Below are positions 30,455 through 39,750 of a stretch of DNA of 64,000 bases, in pieces (position 1 is the stretch's first letter; each line of letters opens with the position of its first letter). A model generated the notes under the pieces. That model was given only the letters and a program-made list of their open reading frames with translations, made no database searches and was not told the origin of the DNA. The stretch spans positions 1,550,001 to 1,614,000 of the forward strand of contig NZ_SUNC01000001.1 of the NCBI RefSeq assembly GCF_007570835.1. The letters run 5' to 3'. A program made the position numbers and the translations under genes. Origin of the DNA: Croceicoccus sediminis (GTDB lineage Bacteria > Pseudomonadota > Alphaproteobacteria > Sphingomonadales > Sphingomonadaceae).

Positions 30455-30940
30455 TCAACCCTTGCGGATCGGCTCCACTTCCGCCGCGCCGAAGCCCGTC
30501 GATCCGAATCCGCCCTCGCCGCGCGCGGTTTCGTCCAGTTCGTGTACTTCCAGCCAGCTCGCCCGAACCACCGGGCTTAACACCGCCTGCGCGATACGAT
30601 CGCCGCGCCTGATCTTGTAGGGCTCCAGCCCGTGGTTGATCAGGATGACCTTCAGCTCGCCGCGATAGTCGGAATCGATCGTGCCCGGCGTATTGGGCAC
30701 CGTGATCCCGTGCTTTAGCGCAAGTCCCGAACGCGGGCGGATCTGGATTTCGTACCCCTCGGGAATTGCCACGGCGAGGCCGGTCGCCACCGCGGCGCGA
30801 TCGCCGGGGTTCAGGATACGCTCCTCGCTCGACACGACGTCCATGCCCGCCGCGCCCTCGGTGGCATAACTGGGCAGCGGCAGGTCGTCGTTGCCTTCCA
30901 GCCGCTTGACCGGAACGGGGACGCGTTCATGCGATTTCAT
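30455..30940 (-). CDS. dut: dUTP diphosphatase
   Basis: A 161-residue trimeric dUTPase that hydrolyses dUTP to dUMP, keeping uracil out of DNA. The five motifs are visible: [37 protein letters not shown] and [12 protein letters not shown]. The ATG 30940 start overlaps the coaBC stop by 14 bases, so translation is coupled. Confidence 0.96.
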   Translation of the reverse strand: MKSHERVPVPVKRLEGNDDLPLPSYATEGAAGMDVVSSEERILNPGDRAAVATGLAVAIPEGYEIQIRPRSGLALKHGITVPNTPGTIDSDYRGELKVILINHGLEPYKIRRGDRIAQAVLSPVVRASWLEVHELDETARGEGGFGSTGFGAAEVEPIRKG

Positions 30941-32150
30941 CGGCAATCCTGTCTATCAATGCGGCTGCGACGCGGGCCTTGGGCATTGTCTCAAGGCTGG
31001 TCGTGCCGTCTTTGGTCACGATGTGAACGGTGTTGGCATCGCCGCCCATCACGTCGCCCGACACATCGTTGGCGACGATCCAGTCCGCGCCCTTGCGTTC
31101 GCGCTTGGCAGCGGCGTGGGCGACAACGTTCTCGGTCTCTGCGGCAAAGCCGATCAGCAGGCCGGGTCGCTGCGGCGATTTGCCCAGCGTTGCCAGAATG
31201 TCGGGGTTCTCGGTCAGCGCCAGCGGCGGCACTTCGCCCGATCCGTCTTTCTTGATCTTCTGCTGCGCCCTATCCGCCGCGCGCCAGTCGGCAACGGCGG
31301 CGACCATCACGGCGACATCGGCAGGCAGCGCCGCTTCTGCCGCGGCCAGCATTTCGCGCGCCGATTCGACGTCGACACGGTCCACCCCCTGCGGCGTTTC
31401 CAGGTTCACCGGCCCGGCGACCAGCGTGACCCGTGCACCTGCCGCCGCAGCGGCAGCGGCAATGGCAAAGCCCTGCTTCCCGCTAGACCGGTTGGCGATA
31501 TAGCGGACCGGATCGATCGGCTCGTGCGTCGGCCCGGCGGTGACGAGGACGTGCTTGCCATAAAGATCGCGGTGCGTCTCGCCCGCGAAATCGGGCTGGC
31601 CCGACAGCGGATCGGCCCCGCCGAAATTGCGGATCGCGGCCATGATCGCTTCAGGCTCGGGCAAGCGGCCGGGGCCGAATTCGCCGCAGGCCATCGCGCC
31701 TTCATCCGGCTCCATCACCGTCACGCCGTCTTCGCGCAGGCGCGCGACGTTACGGCGGGTGGCGGGATGCTCCCACATCTTCACGTTCATCGCGGGCACC
31801 GCCAAGACCGGCTTGTCGGTGGCGAGCAGCAGCGTCGTTGCCATGTCGTCGGCAACGCCCGCCGCCATGCGCGCCAGAAGATCCGCCGTTGCCGGACAGA
31901 CGACGACAAGGTCGGCCTCTCGGCTGAGCTGGATATGACCCATCTCCGCTTCGTTCTTCAGGTCCCAGAGCGTGGTGTGAACTGCATTTTCACTGAGCGC
32001 CGCAAGCGTCATGGCAGTCACGAATTTCGCGCCCCCCTCGGTCAACACGCAAGTGACCTCTCCCCCGTCTTTGTGGATCATGCGCACGAGTTCGCACGAT
32101 TTGTAGGCCGCGATACCGCCGCCGACGATAAGGAGTATCTTCTTCGCCAT
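30927..32150 (-). CDS. coaBC: Bifunctional phosphopantothenoylcysteine decarboxylase/phosphopantothenate-cysteine ligase
   Basis: A 407-residue CoaBC that carries out two steps of coenzyme A synthesis. The N-terminal FMN flavodoxin-like CoaC half has GGGIAAYKS, the substrate clamp [16 protein letters not shown] and the catalytic Cys in MACGEFGPG; the CoaB half starts [26 protein letters not shown]. Its ATG 32150 overlaps the stop of the preceding membrane gene (TGATG). Confidence 0.95.
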   Translation of the reverse strand: MAKKILLIVGGGIAAYKSCELVRMIHKDGGEVTCVLTEGGAKFVTAMTLAALSENAVHTTLWDLKNEAEMGHIQLSREADLVVVCPATADLLARMAAGVADDMATTLLLATDKPVLAVPAMNVKMWEHPATRRNVARLREDGVTVMEPDEGAMACGEFGPGRLPEPEAIMAAIRNFGGADPLSGQPDFAGETHRDLYGKHVLVTAGPTHEPIDPVRYIANRSSGKQGFAIAAAAAAAGARVTLVAGPVNLETPQGVDRVDVESAREMLAAAEAALPADVAVMVAAVADWRAADRAQQKIKKDGSGEVPPLALTENPDILATLGKSPQRPGLLIGFAAETENVVAHAAAKRERKGADWIVANDVSGDVMGGDANTVHIVTKDGTTSLETMPKARVAAALIDRIADEIA

Positions 32151-33247
32151 CAGGCCGATTCCATGGACGTTTCGCCCCGCCCCCGCAAGGCCGAGCCCAG
32201 ATCGGCAAGCCCCCGCGGCACCAGGGCCAGCCCGGCCAGTGTCAACGGCAGGCCAAGCGTCGCCCAGTACCAGTTCTCCGGTCGGGCGAAGAGCGCCATC
32301 ATCGCGGCCAGCCCGACCAGCCAGACGAAGGCATAGATGCCCGCCGCACTGCCCCGCGCCAGAAAACCGAACAGCGCCAGAACGACGATCGGCCCGGCCA
32401 GCCATAGAGGCAGGAAATAGAGCGCGGTGGACTGGCGAATACCCGCCACGAACAGCGCGGGACCGGCAAAACCGGACCATCCCTGCGATGAAGGATCGGC
32501 GGCAGTCGTCACCGCCGCCACGGCATTGGCATGAAGGGTGAGCGCCACGGCAAAGATCACCAGCACCGCGACCACCCCACCGAGTTCGCGCCAGCGCCGC
32601 GTGACGAGCGCGAGCCCCGCCCAAAGCAGCACCGCGGGAAGCGCGGTTTCGCGGATCAGCAAGGCGGCCAGTGCGCAGAGCAACGACGGCCAGATGCGAT
32701 CCGGGCGGCGCAGCGCAAGGGCCAGTGTCAGCAGGACGCCTGCCCACAAATCATGGAACATCACCCCCGGCCCCGCCGCGACGACGGCAACGGCCAGCAC
32801 CATGGCAAGCACGCCGATGCCCTCGCCCGACGTGCGGGCCAGCGTCTTGGGCAGCGCCACGGCACAGGCGATGAACAGGGCAAGCAGGCCGATCTGAAGC
32901 CCCTTTGGCCCGACGAGCGCGTATGCCCACGCCAGCGCGGGCTGCCGCACCGTGAAAAAGGGTTTGAGCGGGTAACTGTTGGCACGATGTTCCGCAGCGA
33001 CGGCCTGGTAGTAGTCCTCACCCGATGCGACGCGGGCCGCGATCAAGCGATAGAGCGCATCGTCACCGATGGCCTGGCCCTGCGAAACCGACTGCTTGGG
33101 CGCAGAGCCTTCGGGCTGCGTGGGCAAAGCGGAAAGCGCGATCAATGCGGCAAGGATGACGGTAAGCCCCATCGCGGCCATGCGCGGCAGACGGCGCAGC
33201 GGGCCGTCCCCCAAAAATGCCGCCAGTCCTGCCGATGCCCCCCGCAA
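32150..33247 (-). CDS. Multi-pass membrane protein of unknown function
   Basis: A roughly 365-residue protein with about ten hydrophobic segments. The periplasmic first loop, about residues 45-105, contains DYYQAVAAEHRANSYPLKPFF, a stretch shaped like the substrate loop of GT-C-type glycosyltransferases, but I cannot confirm that family. The start is unclear: TTG 33247 or ATG 33181, neither with a strong RBS. It sits exactly between ubiB (6 bases upstream) and coaBC (overlapping TGATG), so it is locked into that operon. Confidence 0.6.
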   Translation of the reverse strand: MRGASAGLAAFLGDGPLRRLPRMAAMGLTVILAALIALSALPTQPEGSAPKQSVSQGQAIGDDALYRLIAARVASGEDYYQAVAAEHRANSYPLKPFFTVRQPALAWAYALVGPKGLQIGLLALFIACAVALPKTLARTSGEGIGVLAMVLAVAVVAAGPGVMFHDLWAGVLLTLALALRRPDRIWPSLLCALAALLIRETALPAVLLWAGLALVTRRWRELGGVVAVLVIFAVALTLHANAVAAVTTAADPSSQGWSGFAGPALFVAGIRQSTALYFLPLWLAGPIVVLALFGFLARGSAAGIYAFVWLVGLAAMMALFARPENWYWATLGLPLTLAGLALVPRGLADLGSALRGRGETSMESA

Positions 33248-33253
33248 GCCGCG

Positions 33254-34813
33254 CTATCCCAGAAGGCCTGCCAGCATCGCGCCATAGACGGCGCCCGCAC
33301 CCAGTAAGGCGGAGAGCAGATAGGGCAGGATGCTTTCGCCTTCGGCGCGTTCCTTGCGTTCCCAGATCAGCTCGATGTCAGTCAACGGCGGCGGTTCGGG
33401 GGCGCCGCCCTTGGCCGGGAAGCGGTCTTCGATCCTGCGGATGAGGTCGGGGATGCGCAGCAGCGTTTCGGTATCGGTGCGAATGCGATCGGCAATCGCG
33501 GCCTCCGGCCCCAGTTCGTCGCGAATCCATTCGCGCACATAGGGCGCGGCGGTGTCCCACAGGTTGATCGACGGATCGAGCTGCGTCGCGATCCCTTCGA
33601 CCATGACCATCGTCTTTTGCAGCAGCAGCAGGTGCGGCTGCGTCTGCATGTCGAAATCACGGGTAATGGCGAAAAGCCCGTCGAGCATCTGGCCAACCGA
33701 CAATTCGCTGACCGGCTTGCCGCGCATGGGTTCGCCCACCGCGCGCAGGGCCGTCGCGAACTCGTCGACGTTGTGATAGCTCGGCACATATTGCGCCTCG
33801 AAATGGATTTCGGCGACGCGGCGATAGTTGCCCGTCGTCAACCCGTAGAGAATCTCCGCCAGCCACGCCCGCGCCCGCCGGTCGATACGGCCCATGATGC
33901 CGAAATCGATGGCCACGATCGTCCCGTCGCCCCGCACGAACAGGTTCCCCTGGTGCATGTCGGCATGGAAGAAACCGGCGCTGATCGCCTGGCGCAGGAA
34001 CGCCAGAACCAGCCGCTGCGCGATGGAGGGCAGATCGTGCCCCGCCTCTGACAGGGCCTCGTGATTCGAAATCTTGATGCCGTCGATCCACTCGATCGTC
34101 AGCACGCGCCCGTTGGTGCGGTCCCAGTCGACCGAAGGGATACAGTAACCGGGAATGGCATGCATCACTTCCGCCAGTTCGGATGCGGACGCCGCCTCGC
34201 GCCGAAGGTCCAGTTCGCGCAGGGTCCAGCGTTTGAAATTGGCGATGACGAGCCGCGGGCGCAGGCGCTTTGCCTCTCCGCCCATGGCCTCAAGATGCGC
34301 GGCGGCCCATTCGTAGGTTTCGATATCGCGGGCGAACTGTTCGCGGATGCCGGGGCGCAGGACCTTTACCGCCACGGTCCGCCCATCGGTCGTCACCGCC
34401 TTGTGGACTTGCGCGATGGAGGCTGCGCCGACCGGCACGGGGTCGATCTCGGCATAGAGCCGGTCCAGCGGGCGTTCGAAGCTGCCTTCGATCGCCTTGG
34501 CGATTTCGGAAAAATCCACCGGCGGCAGCGAGTCCTGCAATGATAGCAGGTTGCGCGCCGCGTCTTCGCCCACGATGTCGGGGCGGGTCGCCAATGTCTG
34601 GCCCAGCTTGATGGCGGCCGGACCGATGGCGCGGAAGGCTCCGGCGAAATCGGGTTCCCGAGGCTGCACCGTGCCCAACCGCGCAAACTTGCACAGGCGG
34701 CGGACTTGTGGCGGCGTGTTCGGGTTCTGCTCGATCGGGCGCAGCGCGCCGTGGCGGGCAAGGATGCGCCCCCATTTCAAGAGCCGGAAGATATGCGTCG
34801 AATGGCGGGTCAT
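33254..34813 (-). CDS. ubiB: UbiB/ADCK family atypical kinase, ubiquinone synthesis
   Basis: A 519-residue UbiB protein required for ubiquinone synthesis. The family-specific KxGQ motif appears as IKLGQTLATRPD, with AxIAQVHKA (AASIAQVHKA), the catalytic region FFHADMHQGNLFVRGDGTIVAIDFGIMGRID and two hydrophobic C-terminal helices (LLSALLGAGAVYGAMLAGLL). The start is ATG 34813, ten bases after ubiE. Confidence 0.95.
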   Translation of the reverse strand: MTRHSTHIFRLLKWGRILARHGALRPIEQNPNTPPQVRRLCKFARLGTVQPREPDFAGAFRAIGPAAIKLGQTLATRPDIVGEDAARNLLSLQDSLPPVDFSEIAKAIEGSFERPLDRLYAEIDPVPVGAASIAQVHKAVTTDGRTVAVKVLRPGIREQFARDIETYEWAAAHLEAMGGEAKRLRPRLVIANFKRWTLRELDLRREAASASELAEVMHAIPGYCIPSVDWDRTNGRVLTIEWIDGIKISNHEALSEAGHDLPSIAQRLVLAFLRQAISAGFFHADMHQGNLFVRGDGTIVAIDFGIMGRIDRRARAWLAEILYGLTTGNYRRVAEIHFEAQYVPSYHNVDEFATALRAVGEPMRGKPVSELSVGQMLDGLFAITRDFDMQTQPHLLLLQKTMVMVEGIATQLDPSINLWDTAAPYVREWIRDELGPEAAIADRIRTDTETLLRIPDLIRRIEDRFPAKGGAPEPPPLTDIELIWERKERAEGESILPYLLSALLGAGAVYGAMLAGLLG

Positions 34814-34823
34814 GAAGCGGGCT

Positions 34824-35573
34824 TCAGACCTTCCAGCCGGAATGGATCGCGACCAGCCCGCCCATGATCGGCTCTACCTTCGTCTGCGTGAAACCGGCCT
34901 CGCGGATCATTTTCTCGAATTCCGGCATCGTCGGGAAGCGGCGGATCGATTCGATCAGGTAGCGATAGGAATCGGCATCGCCCGCGATCGCCTGTCCGAT
35001 CTTCGGCACCAGCTTGTGCGAATAGGTATCGTAGACTTCCTTGAAGCCCGGCCATTCGGTGGTCGAAAATTCGAGGCAGTAGAACCGACCGCCCCGGCGC
35101 AGGACGCGATATGCCTCTGCCAATGCCTTGTCGATGCGGGTCACGTTCCGGATGCCGAACGCGATGGTATAGGCATCGAACGACTTGTCCGCGAAAGTCA
35201 GTTCCTCTGCGTTCTGGCGCGACCAGACCAGCGTGTCGATCCCGCGCTTCACCGCGCGGTCGAGGCCGACGTCAAGCATGTCCTGGTTGATGTCGGATAC
35301 GGTTATCTGCGCGCCGCGCGCTTCCATGCGAAAGGCGATGTCGCCGGTGCCGCCCGCCATGTCGAGGATCTGTTCGCCGGCACGCGGTTTCACCCGGCGC
35401 ACGAAACGGTCCTTCCAAAGGCGGTGCATCCCGCCCGACATCGCGTCGTTCATCACGTCGTACTTGGCAGCGACGGACGAGAAGACGTCGCCGACGCGGC
35501 GGGTCTTTTCCTGCGGGTCCACTTCCTCGTAACCGAAGGAAACAGTGTCGCGCGAATTTGCAGCTTCGTTCAT
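34824..35573 (-). CDS. ubiE: Ubiquinone/menaquinone C-methyltransferase
   Basis: A 249-residue class I SAM methyltransferase for the ring C-methylation in quinone synthesis. The signatures YDVMNDAMSGGMHRLWKD, ILDMAGGTGDIAFR, YTIAFGIRNVTRIDKAL and EFSTTEWPGFKEVYDTYS are all present. It leads the ubiE-ubiB-membrane protein-coaBC-dut block. Confidence 0.96.
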   Translation of the reverse strand: MNEAANSRDTVSFGYEEVDPQEKTRRVGDVFSSVAAKYDVMNDAMSGGMHRLWKDRFVRRVKPRAGEQILDMAGGTGDIAFRMEARGAQITVSDINQDMLDVGLDRAVKRGIDTLVWSRQNAEELTFADKSFDAYTIAFGIRNVTRIDKALAEAYRVLRRGGRFYCLEFSTTEWPGFKEVYDTYSHKLVPKIGQAIAGDADSYRYLIESIRRFPTMPEFEKMIREAGFTQTKVEPIMGGLVAIHSGWKV

Positions 35574-35635
35574 GTGACAGCCTCTAGGGCCGGATGGCCT
35601 TCAGGAAAAGCAACTTGTGGACCGCAAGCCGGTTC

Positions 35636-36448
35636 CTAGCGTTGGCAGCGGCGGCAGAAAAAGGTGCTGCGCCCGCCCTGCACCACGCGTTCGACGGTGC
35701 CGCCGCAATGGCACGGCTGCCCCTCGCGCCCGTAAACCTGCCACTGCGTCGCGAAATAGCCGAGTTCGCCATCGGGCTTGGCATAATCGCGCATCGACGA
35801 TCCCCCCGCCGCGATCGATTCGAGAAGCACCTCGCGGATCGCGGGGACCAGCAGCTTCAGCTTGGCATAACTGACCTTGCCGCCCGCCTTGTCCGGCCGG
35901 ATCCCGGCGCGGTGCAGGGCTTCGCAAACGTAGATATTGCCGAGGCCCGCCACGATCCGCTGATCGAGCAGAAGCACTTTTATCGGCGAGATACGGCCCG
36001 CAAAGGCATCGGCCAGGTGGCGCGCCGTCAAGCCTTCGCCCAGCGGTTCCGGCCCCATGTCGGCGAAAGGGCCGAAACCGTCGAGATCAGCCGTCTCCCA
36101 AAGATCGACCGAACCGAACCGGCGCGCGTCGTTGAGCGCGAGGACGTGCCCCGCCTTCGTTTCCAGCACGAGGTGATCGTGTTTGCCTAGTTCTTCGGGA
36201 TCGATCCGCCAGCGCCCGCTCATGCCAAGGTGGAAGATCATCGTCTGCCCGCGATCGAGATCGACAAGCCCGTATTTCGCGCGGCGGCCCAGCCTTTCGA
36301 CCCGCGCGCCGGTCATCATCTGGACCAGTTCGGGCGGGAACGGGCGGCGCAGGTCCGGGCGGTTGAGCTGAACCCGCGAAACGGTCTCGCCCTCAAGATA
36401 TCGGGCAAGACCGCGTACGGTTGTTTCGACTTCGGGTAATTCGGGCAT
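35636..36448 (-). CDS. mutM: Formamidopyrimidine-DNA glycosylase
   Basis: A 270-residue DNA glycosylase/AP lyase excising oxidised purines. The catalytic N-terminus is PELPEVET with Pro1-Glu2, the helix-two-turn-helix region reads QRIVAGLGNIYVCEAL, and the C-terminal zinc finger contains CHC and CRRC. The first Cys pair is CHC, one residue shorter than the usual CxxC (see findings). ATG 36448 gives the correct Met-Pro N-terminus. Confidence 0.94.
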   Translation of the reverse strand: MPELPEVETTVRGLARYLEGETVSRVQLNRPDLRRPFPPELVQMMTGARVERLGRRAKYGLVDLDRGQTMIFHLGMSGRWRIDPEELGKHDHLVLETKAGHVLALNDARRFGSVDLWETADLDGFGPFADMGPEPLGEGLTARHLADAFAGRISPIKVLLLDQRIVAGLGNIYVCEALHRAGIRPDKAGGKVSYAKLKLLVPAIREVLLESIAAGGSSMRDYAKPDGELGYFATQWQVYGREGQPCHCGGTVERVVQGGRSTFFCRRCQR

Positions 36449-36491
36449 CGCGCGGCAATATGGGAACGCGGCGGGATGCCCGAAAGGGGTC

Positions 36492-37973
36492 TCAGCTTTC
36501 CAACTGGCGCAGAAGGCTGCGCACGTCGCCGTCCATGTCGGCATCGCGGGTGCGCAGGTCTTCGATCAGGCGCACCGCGTGGATCACGGTGGAGTGATCG
36601 CGCCCGCCGAACTTGCGCCCGATTTCGGGGTACGAACGCGGGGTCAGCACTTTGGCGAGATACATCGCCACCTGACGCGGACGCACGACCGCGCGGGCGC
36701 GGCGCTTAGACGCCATTTCGCTGCGGTCGAGCCGGTAGAACTGGCAGACCGTACGCTGAATCTCGTCGATGGTGATGCGGCGGCGGTTGGCCGACAGGAT
36801 GTCGGTCAGCTGTTCCTCGGCCAGTTGCAGCGACACCGGCTGACCGGTGAGCTGGGCATAGGCGATCAGCTTGTTCAGGCCGCCGACCAGTTCGCGCACG
36901 TTGCGGCTGATGGTGCGGGCCAGGAATTCGATCACGTCGCCGGGCACGTCGTTCGAAGTGAAGCGCGCGAGGCGATGTTCGAGAATCTTGCGGCGCAGAT
37001 CGATGTCGGCAGGCTGAATGTCCGCGACAAGACCCATCGACAGGCGCGAAAGCAGGCGTGGTTCGACACCGTCCAGGGCCTGGGGCGCACGGTCGGCGGC
37101 AAAGGCGAGGCGCTTGCCTTCCTGAAGCAGGGCATCGATCGTGTAGAGCAGTTCTTCCTGTGCGGAAGCCTTGCCGATGATGAACTGGATGTCGTCGACC
37201 AGAAGCATGTCGAAGCCGCGCAGGCGCGCCTTGAACTCGATCATCTGGTTCTGGCGCAGGGCCTGGACGAATTCGACCATGAACCGTTCGGCCGAACAGT
37301 AGAAGATGCGCGCGCCGGCCTTGGCGGCGGCAAACTGGTGGCCGATCGCGTGCAGAAGGTGCGTCTTGCCCTGGCCGGTCGCGGCCTTGAGGTAGAGCGG
37401 CGAGAACTGCGGAGCTTCGGTGGCGGCCATACGCTGTGCCGCGTTGTAGGCCAGCACATTGCCTTCACCGGTCACGAACGTGGTGAACGTCAGCGAGGGA
37501 TCGAGGCCTGCCGAACCCATCTCGGTGATGGCCTCGACCGGGCTCGGCGGGGGAACGTGATCGTTGGCCGCTGCCGGACCGACGCGCAGGTCGACCATCT
37601 TGCGGCGACCGGGGTGGACCGAAACGCGGACGTTGCGCACTTCGCTGCGCGCGATCTTCCACGCCAGCGACAGGCGATCGGAAAACCGATCGTTGACCCA
37701 GTTGGCGGAAAATTCGGTCGGCAGGAAAAGATCCAGCGTACCGGTTTCCTGGCAGAACGAGCCCAGTTCGATCGGGCGAATCCACTGCGTGTAAAGCTGG
37801 TGTCCAAGATCCTTTTTCAGGCCGGTGCAGATATCCGACCAATCCGCTGCCAATGCCTCACGTTCTTCCTCGAACATCTCGCCCGCCTTGTCCTTATGTG
37901 GCGTACGCCCAGCAAGCGAGCCGAAACCCCCCGTCCGTGTCATGCGTCCATTGCCTCCGTCCATACCACTCAT
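36492..37973 (-). CDS. dnaA: Chromosomal replication initiator protein DnaA
   Basis: A 493-residue DnaA, the ATP-dependent initiator of replication. Domain I ends near residue 110, the AAA+ core has Walker A TGQGKTHLL and Walker B LLVDDIQFIIG, and domain IV has the DnaA-box helix GGRDHSTVIHAVRLI. Relative to the usual GxxxxGKT loop the first glycine is Ala. Start ATG 37973 has GGGAG seven bases upstream; ATG 37943 with GGAGG is another option. mutM and the ubi genes lie downstream on the same strand. Confidence 0.92.
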   Translation of the reverse strand: MSGMDGGNGRMTRTGGFGSLAGRTPHKDKAGEMFEEEREALAADWSDICTGLKKDLGHQLYTQWIRPIELGSFCQETGTLDLFLPTEFSANWVNDRFSDRLSLAWKIARSEVRNVRVSVHPGRRKMVDLRVGPAAANDHVPPPSPVEAITEMGSAGLDPSLTFTTFVTGEGNVLAYNAAQRMAATEAPQFSPLYLKAATGQGKTHLLHAIGHQFAAAKAGARIFYCSAERFMVEFVQALRQNQMIEFKARLRGFDMLLVDDIQFIIGKASAQEELLYTIDALLQEGKRLAFAADRAPQALDGVEPRLLSRLSMGLVADIQPADIDLRRKILEHRLARFTSNDVPGDVIEFLARTISRNVRELVGGLNKLIAYAQLTGQPVSLQLAEEQLTDILSANRRRITIDEIQRTVCQFYRLDRSEMASKRRARAVVRPRQVAMYLAKVLTPRSYPEIGRKFGGRDHSTVIHAVRLIEDLRTRDADMDGDVRSLLRQLES

Positions 37974-38080
37974 ATAGGTCTCCCGACGCCAGACAAAAGC
38001 CGAGCGTCGTCCGCCGAACCCCCTTCGGCAGGAGACTTATTCGCGCTGTTTCATGATGCCGGTCACGACCAATGCCCGAC

Positions 38081-38238
38081 GACTCATTTTGTAGGGCTGT
38101 GGATGGCGTACCGGCAAGGGTTGTGGCGTAAAAAAAATGAAATAATGGCGCTTGACTCGGCCAAGCCCGCAGAAAGCCTTCAGTCCTCTTTCAAGTCACT
38201 GAAAAGGTTCGATTTTCGCAATCTGCGCTTTCCGAATC
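38081..38238. promoter_or_regulatory. GANTC (CcrM) sites in the dnaA upstream region
   Basis: GACTC at 38081-38085, GACTC at 38154-38158 and GAATC at 38234-38238 lie 73-80 bases apart. In Caulobacter, CcrM methylation of GANTC sites in front of dnaA times its expression, so a similar role is plausible. The degenerate box TGTGGATGG (38098-38106, 7 of 9 to TGTGGATAA) lies between them. Confidence 0.45.
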
Positions 38239-38300
38239 GCGGGTTATCCTAGGGTTTACCGCAATCGCAGCATGATCGGCGGCAAATGCTGCAGCGCAAC

Positions 38301-38336
38301 AAAAAGGGCCGCCGGAAACCCGGTCGGCCCTTTTCG
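38301..38336. terminator. Intrinsic terminator after rpsT
   Basis: AAAAGGGCCG and CGGCCCTTTT form a stem with a short loop containing a second small stem; A-run on one side and T-run on the other allow function in both orientations. It lies 54 bases downstream of the rpsT stop on the minus strand. Confidence 0.85.
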
Positions 38337-38389
38337 TACCCGTGGCCGGGCATCCTGCCGTTGCAGGTCGCCCGAATCGCCCGTCAGGT

Positions 38390-38653
38390 TCAGCCCAGCG
38401 CGGCGACGCGCTTGGTGAGTCGCGAAAGCTTCCGCGACGCGGTGTTCTTGTGCATCACGCCGCGTGCGACGCCGCGAGCCAGTTCGGGCTGCGCGTTGCT
38501 CAGCGCGGTCTTGGCCGCGTCCTTGTCGCCGCTTTCGATTGCAGTCTCGACCTGCTTCACGAAAGTGCGGATACGGCTCATGCGGTTGCCGTTGATTTCG
38601 GCGCGACGCTCATTGCGGCGGATGCGCTTGCGGGCTTGCGGCGTATTGGCCAT
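38390..38653 (-). CDS. rpsT: 30S ribosomal protein S20
   Basis: An 87-residue S20 with the typical basic start [21 protein letters not shown] and C-terminal [21 protein letters not shown]. It has its own terminator and lies just upstream of dnaA in the same orientation. Confidence 0.97.
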   Translation of the reverse strand: MANTPQARKRIRRNERRAEINGNRMSRIRTFVKQVETAIESGDKDAAKTALSNAQPELARGVARGVMHKNTASRKLSRLTKRVAALG

Positions 38654-38946
38654 GCTCGATCCTTATGCTGCCGCGTCCAGTTGCGGCGAATTACTGTTCA
38701 ACCTGTTCGTGCTTCCCGCGCAGGCCCTGCGCCGACAAGCAGCGTAGCAGGACCGATTCGGGTGCTAAAATCCCGTGCAGGAGCGCAGCCTTATCGGCAC
38801 AATCCCGCAAGAAAGCGCGGCGCATAGCGAGCGAAGGGCGAATCGTCAAGCAAACTGAACCACAACGCTGGCGCATTGCCCGGATGCCCGCCTCGTGCCC
38901 TCGATCCCCCTTGCCCAAGGCGCCGCGCAAGGGCAAGGCACGCCCC

Positions 38947-39708
38947 ATGCTGGAATCCGACAGGCTTGAGCGTTTTGCCCGCCATATCGTCCTTCCCGAA
39001 ATCGGCGGCGCGGGCCAGGCGCGCCTTGCCGCATCGCATGTCGTGCTGATCGGTGCGGGTGGCGTCGGTTCGCCCGCGATCCAGTACATGGCGGCGGCGG
39101 GCGTCGGGAAACTGACCGTGATCGATTCGGACCGGGTCGACCTCAGCAACCTGCAGCGCCAGACGATCTTCACCCACGACGACATCGGCGTATCGAAAGC
39201 AGCGCAGGCGGCCTCCTGGGTCCGCGCCTTCGATCCCGCGATCGAGGTGACCGCGATCGACCGGCGGGTCGATGCCGAAAATGCCCGCGCCGCTGTGACC
39301 GGGGCCGACCTCGTTCTGGACGGTTGCGACAACTTTGCCACGCGCCTTGCAGTCTCCGACGCCTGCGTGGCCGAAGGCGTGCCGCTGACCAGCGTGGCCG
39401 TGGGCCGCTTTCAGGGACAGGTCGCGAACTTCGCCGGGCACCGCGACGACCAGGCCTGTTATCGCTGCTGGGTCGGCGATGCCTTTGATGCGGACGACTG
39501 CGACACTTGCGCCGAACAGGGCGTGCTGGGTGCGTTCGTCGGCATGGCGGCGACGATGGGCGTGATGCAGGGCCTGCGCGTGCTGCTGGACGGCGTATCT
39601 ACGCTGGGCGACCCGCAGTGGGGCAAGCTCGTCCTGATCGAGGGGCTGAAACCGGCAATGCGCACGATCAATGTCGCCAAGGACCCGGCCTGCAAGGCGT
39701 GCTCTTAG
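38947..39708 (+). CDS. ThiF/MoeB/HesA-type E1-like adenylyltransferase
   Basis: A 253-residue E1-like enzyme that adenylates a small ubiquitin-like sulfur carrier. It has the ATP-binding motif IGAGGVGSPAIQYMAAAGVG, DSDRVDLSNLQRQ, GCDNFATR, and Cys pairs (CYRC, CDTC, CKAC) for a structural zinc. There is no rhodanese domain. The partner ThiS/MoaD is not in this window, so sulfur transfer for thiamin or molybdopterin cannot be separated. Start ATG 38947. Confidence 0.83.
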   Translation: MLESDRLERFARHIVLPEIGGAGQARLAASHVVLIGAGGVGSPAIQYMAAAGVGKLTVIDSDRVDLSNLQRQTIFTHDDIGVSKAAQAASWVRAFDPAIEVTAIDRRVDAENARAAVTGADLVLDGCDNFATRLAVSDACVAEGVPLTSVAVGRFQGQVANFAGHRDDQACYRCWVGDAFDADDCDTCAEQGVLGAFVGMAATMGVMQGLRVLLDGVSTLGDPQWGKLVLIEGLKPAMRTINVAKDPACKACS

Positions 39709-39750
39709 GCGCGGCTCGACACATCGGACCACACGCCCCATATCCCTGAC

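Larger units (their letters stand above)
37974..38389. other. Non-coding region between dnaA and rpsT
   Basis: These 416 bases have no gene I can support. They hold the rpsT terminator (38301-38336), three GANTC methylation sites, one degenerate DnaA box (38098-38106), and an AT-rich tract with TAAAAAAAATG near 38129-38139. This is most simply the dnaA promoter region. Confidence 0.7.

Noticed and set aside
38098-38260. Chromosome origin beside dnaA
   Set aside because: Only one degenerate DnaA box is seen, and no cluster of boxes or clear unwinding element; promoter is the simpler reading.
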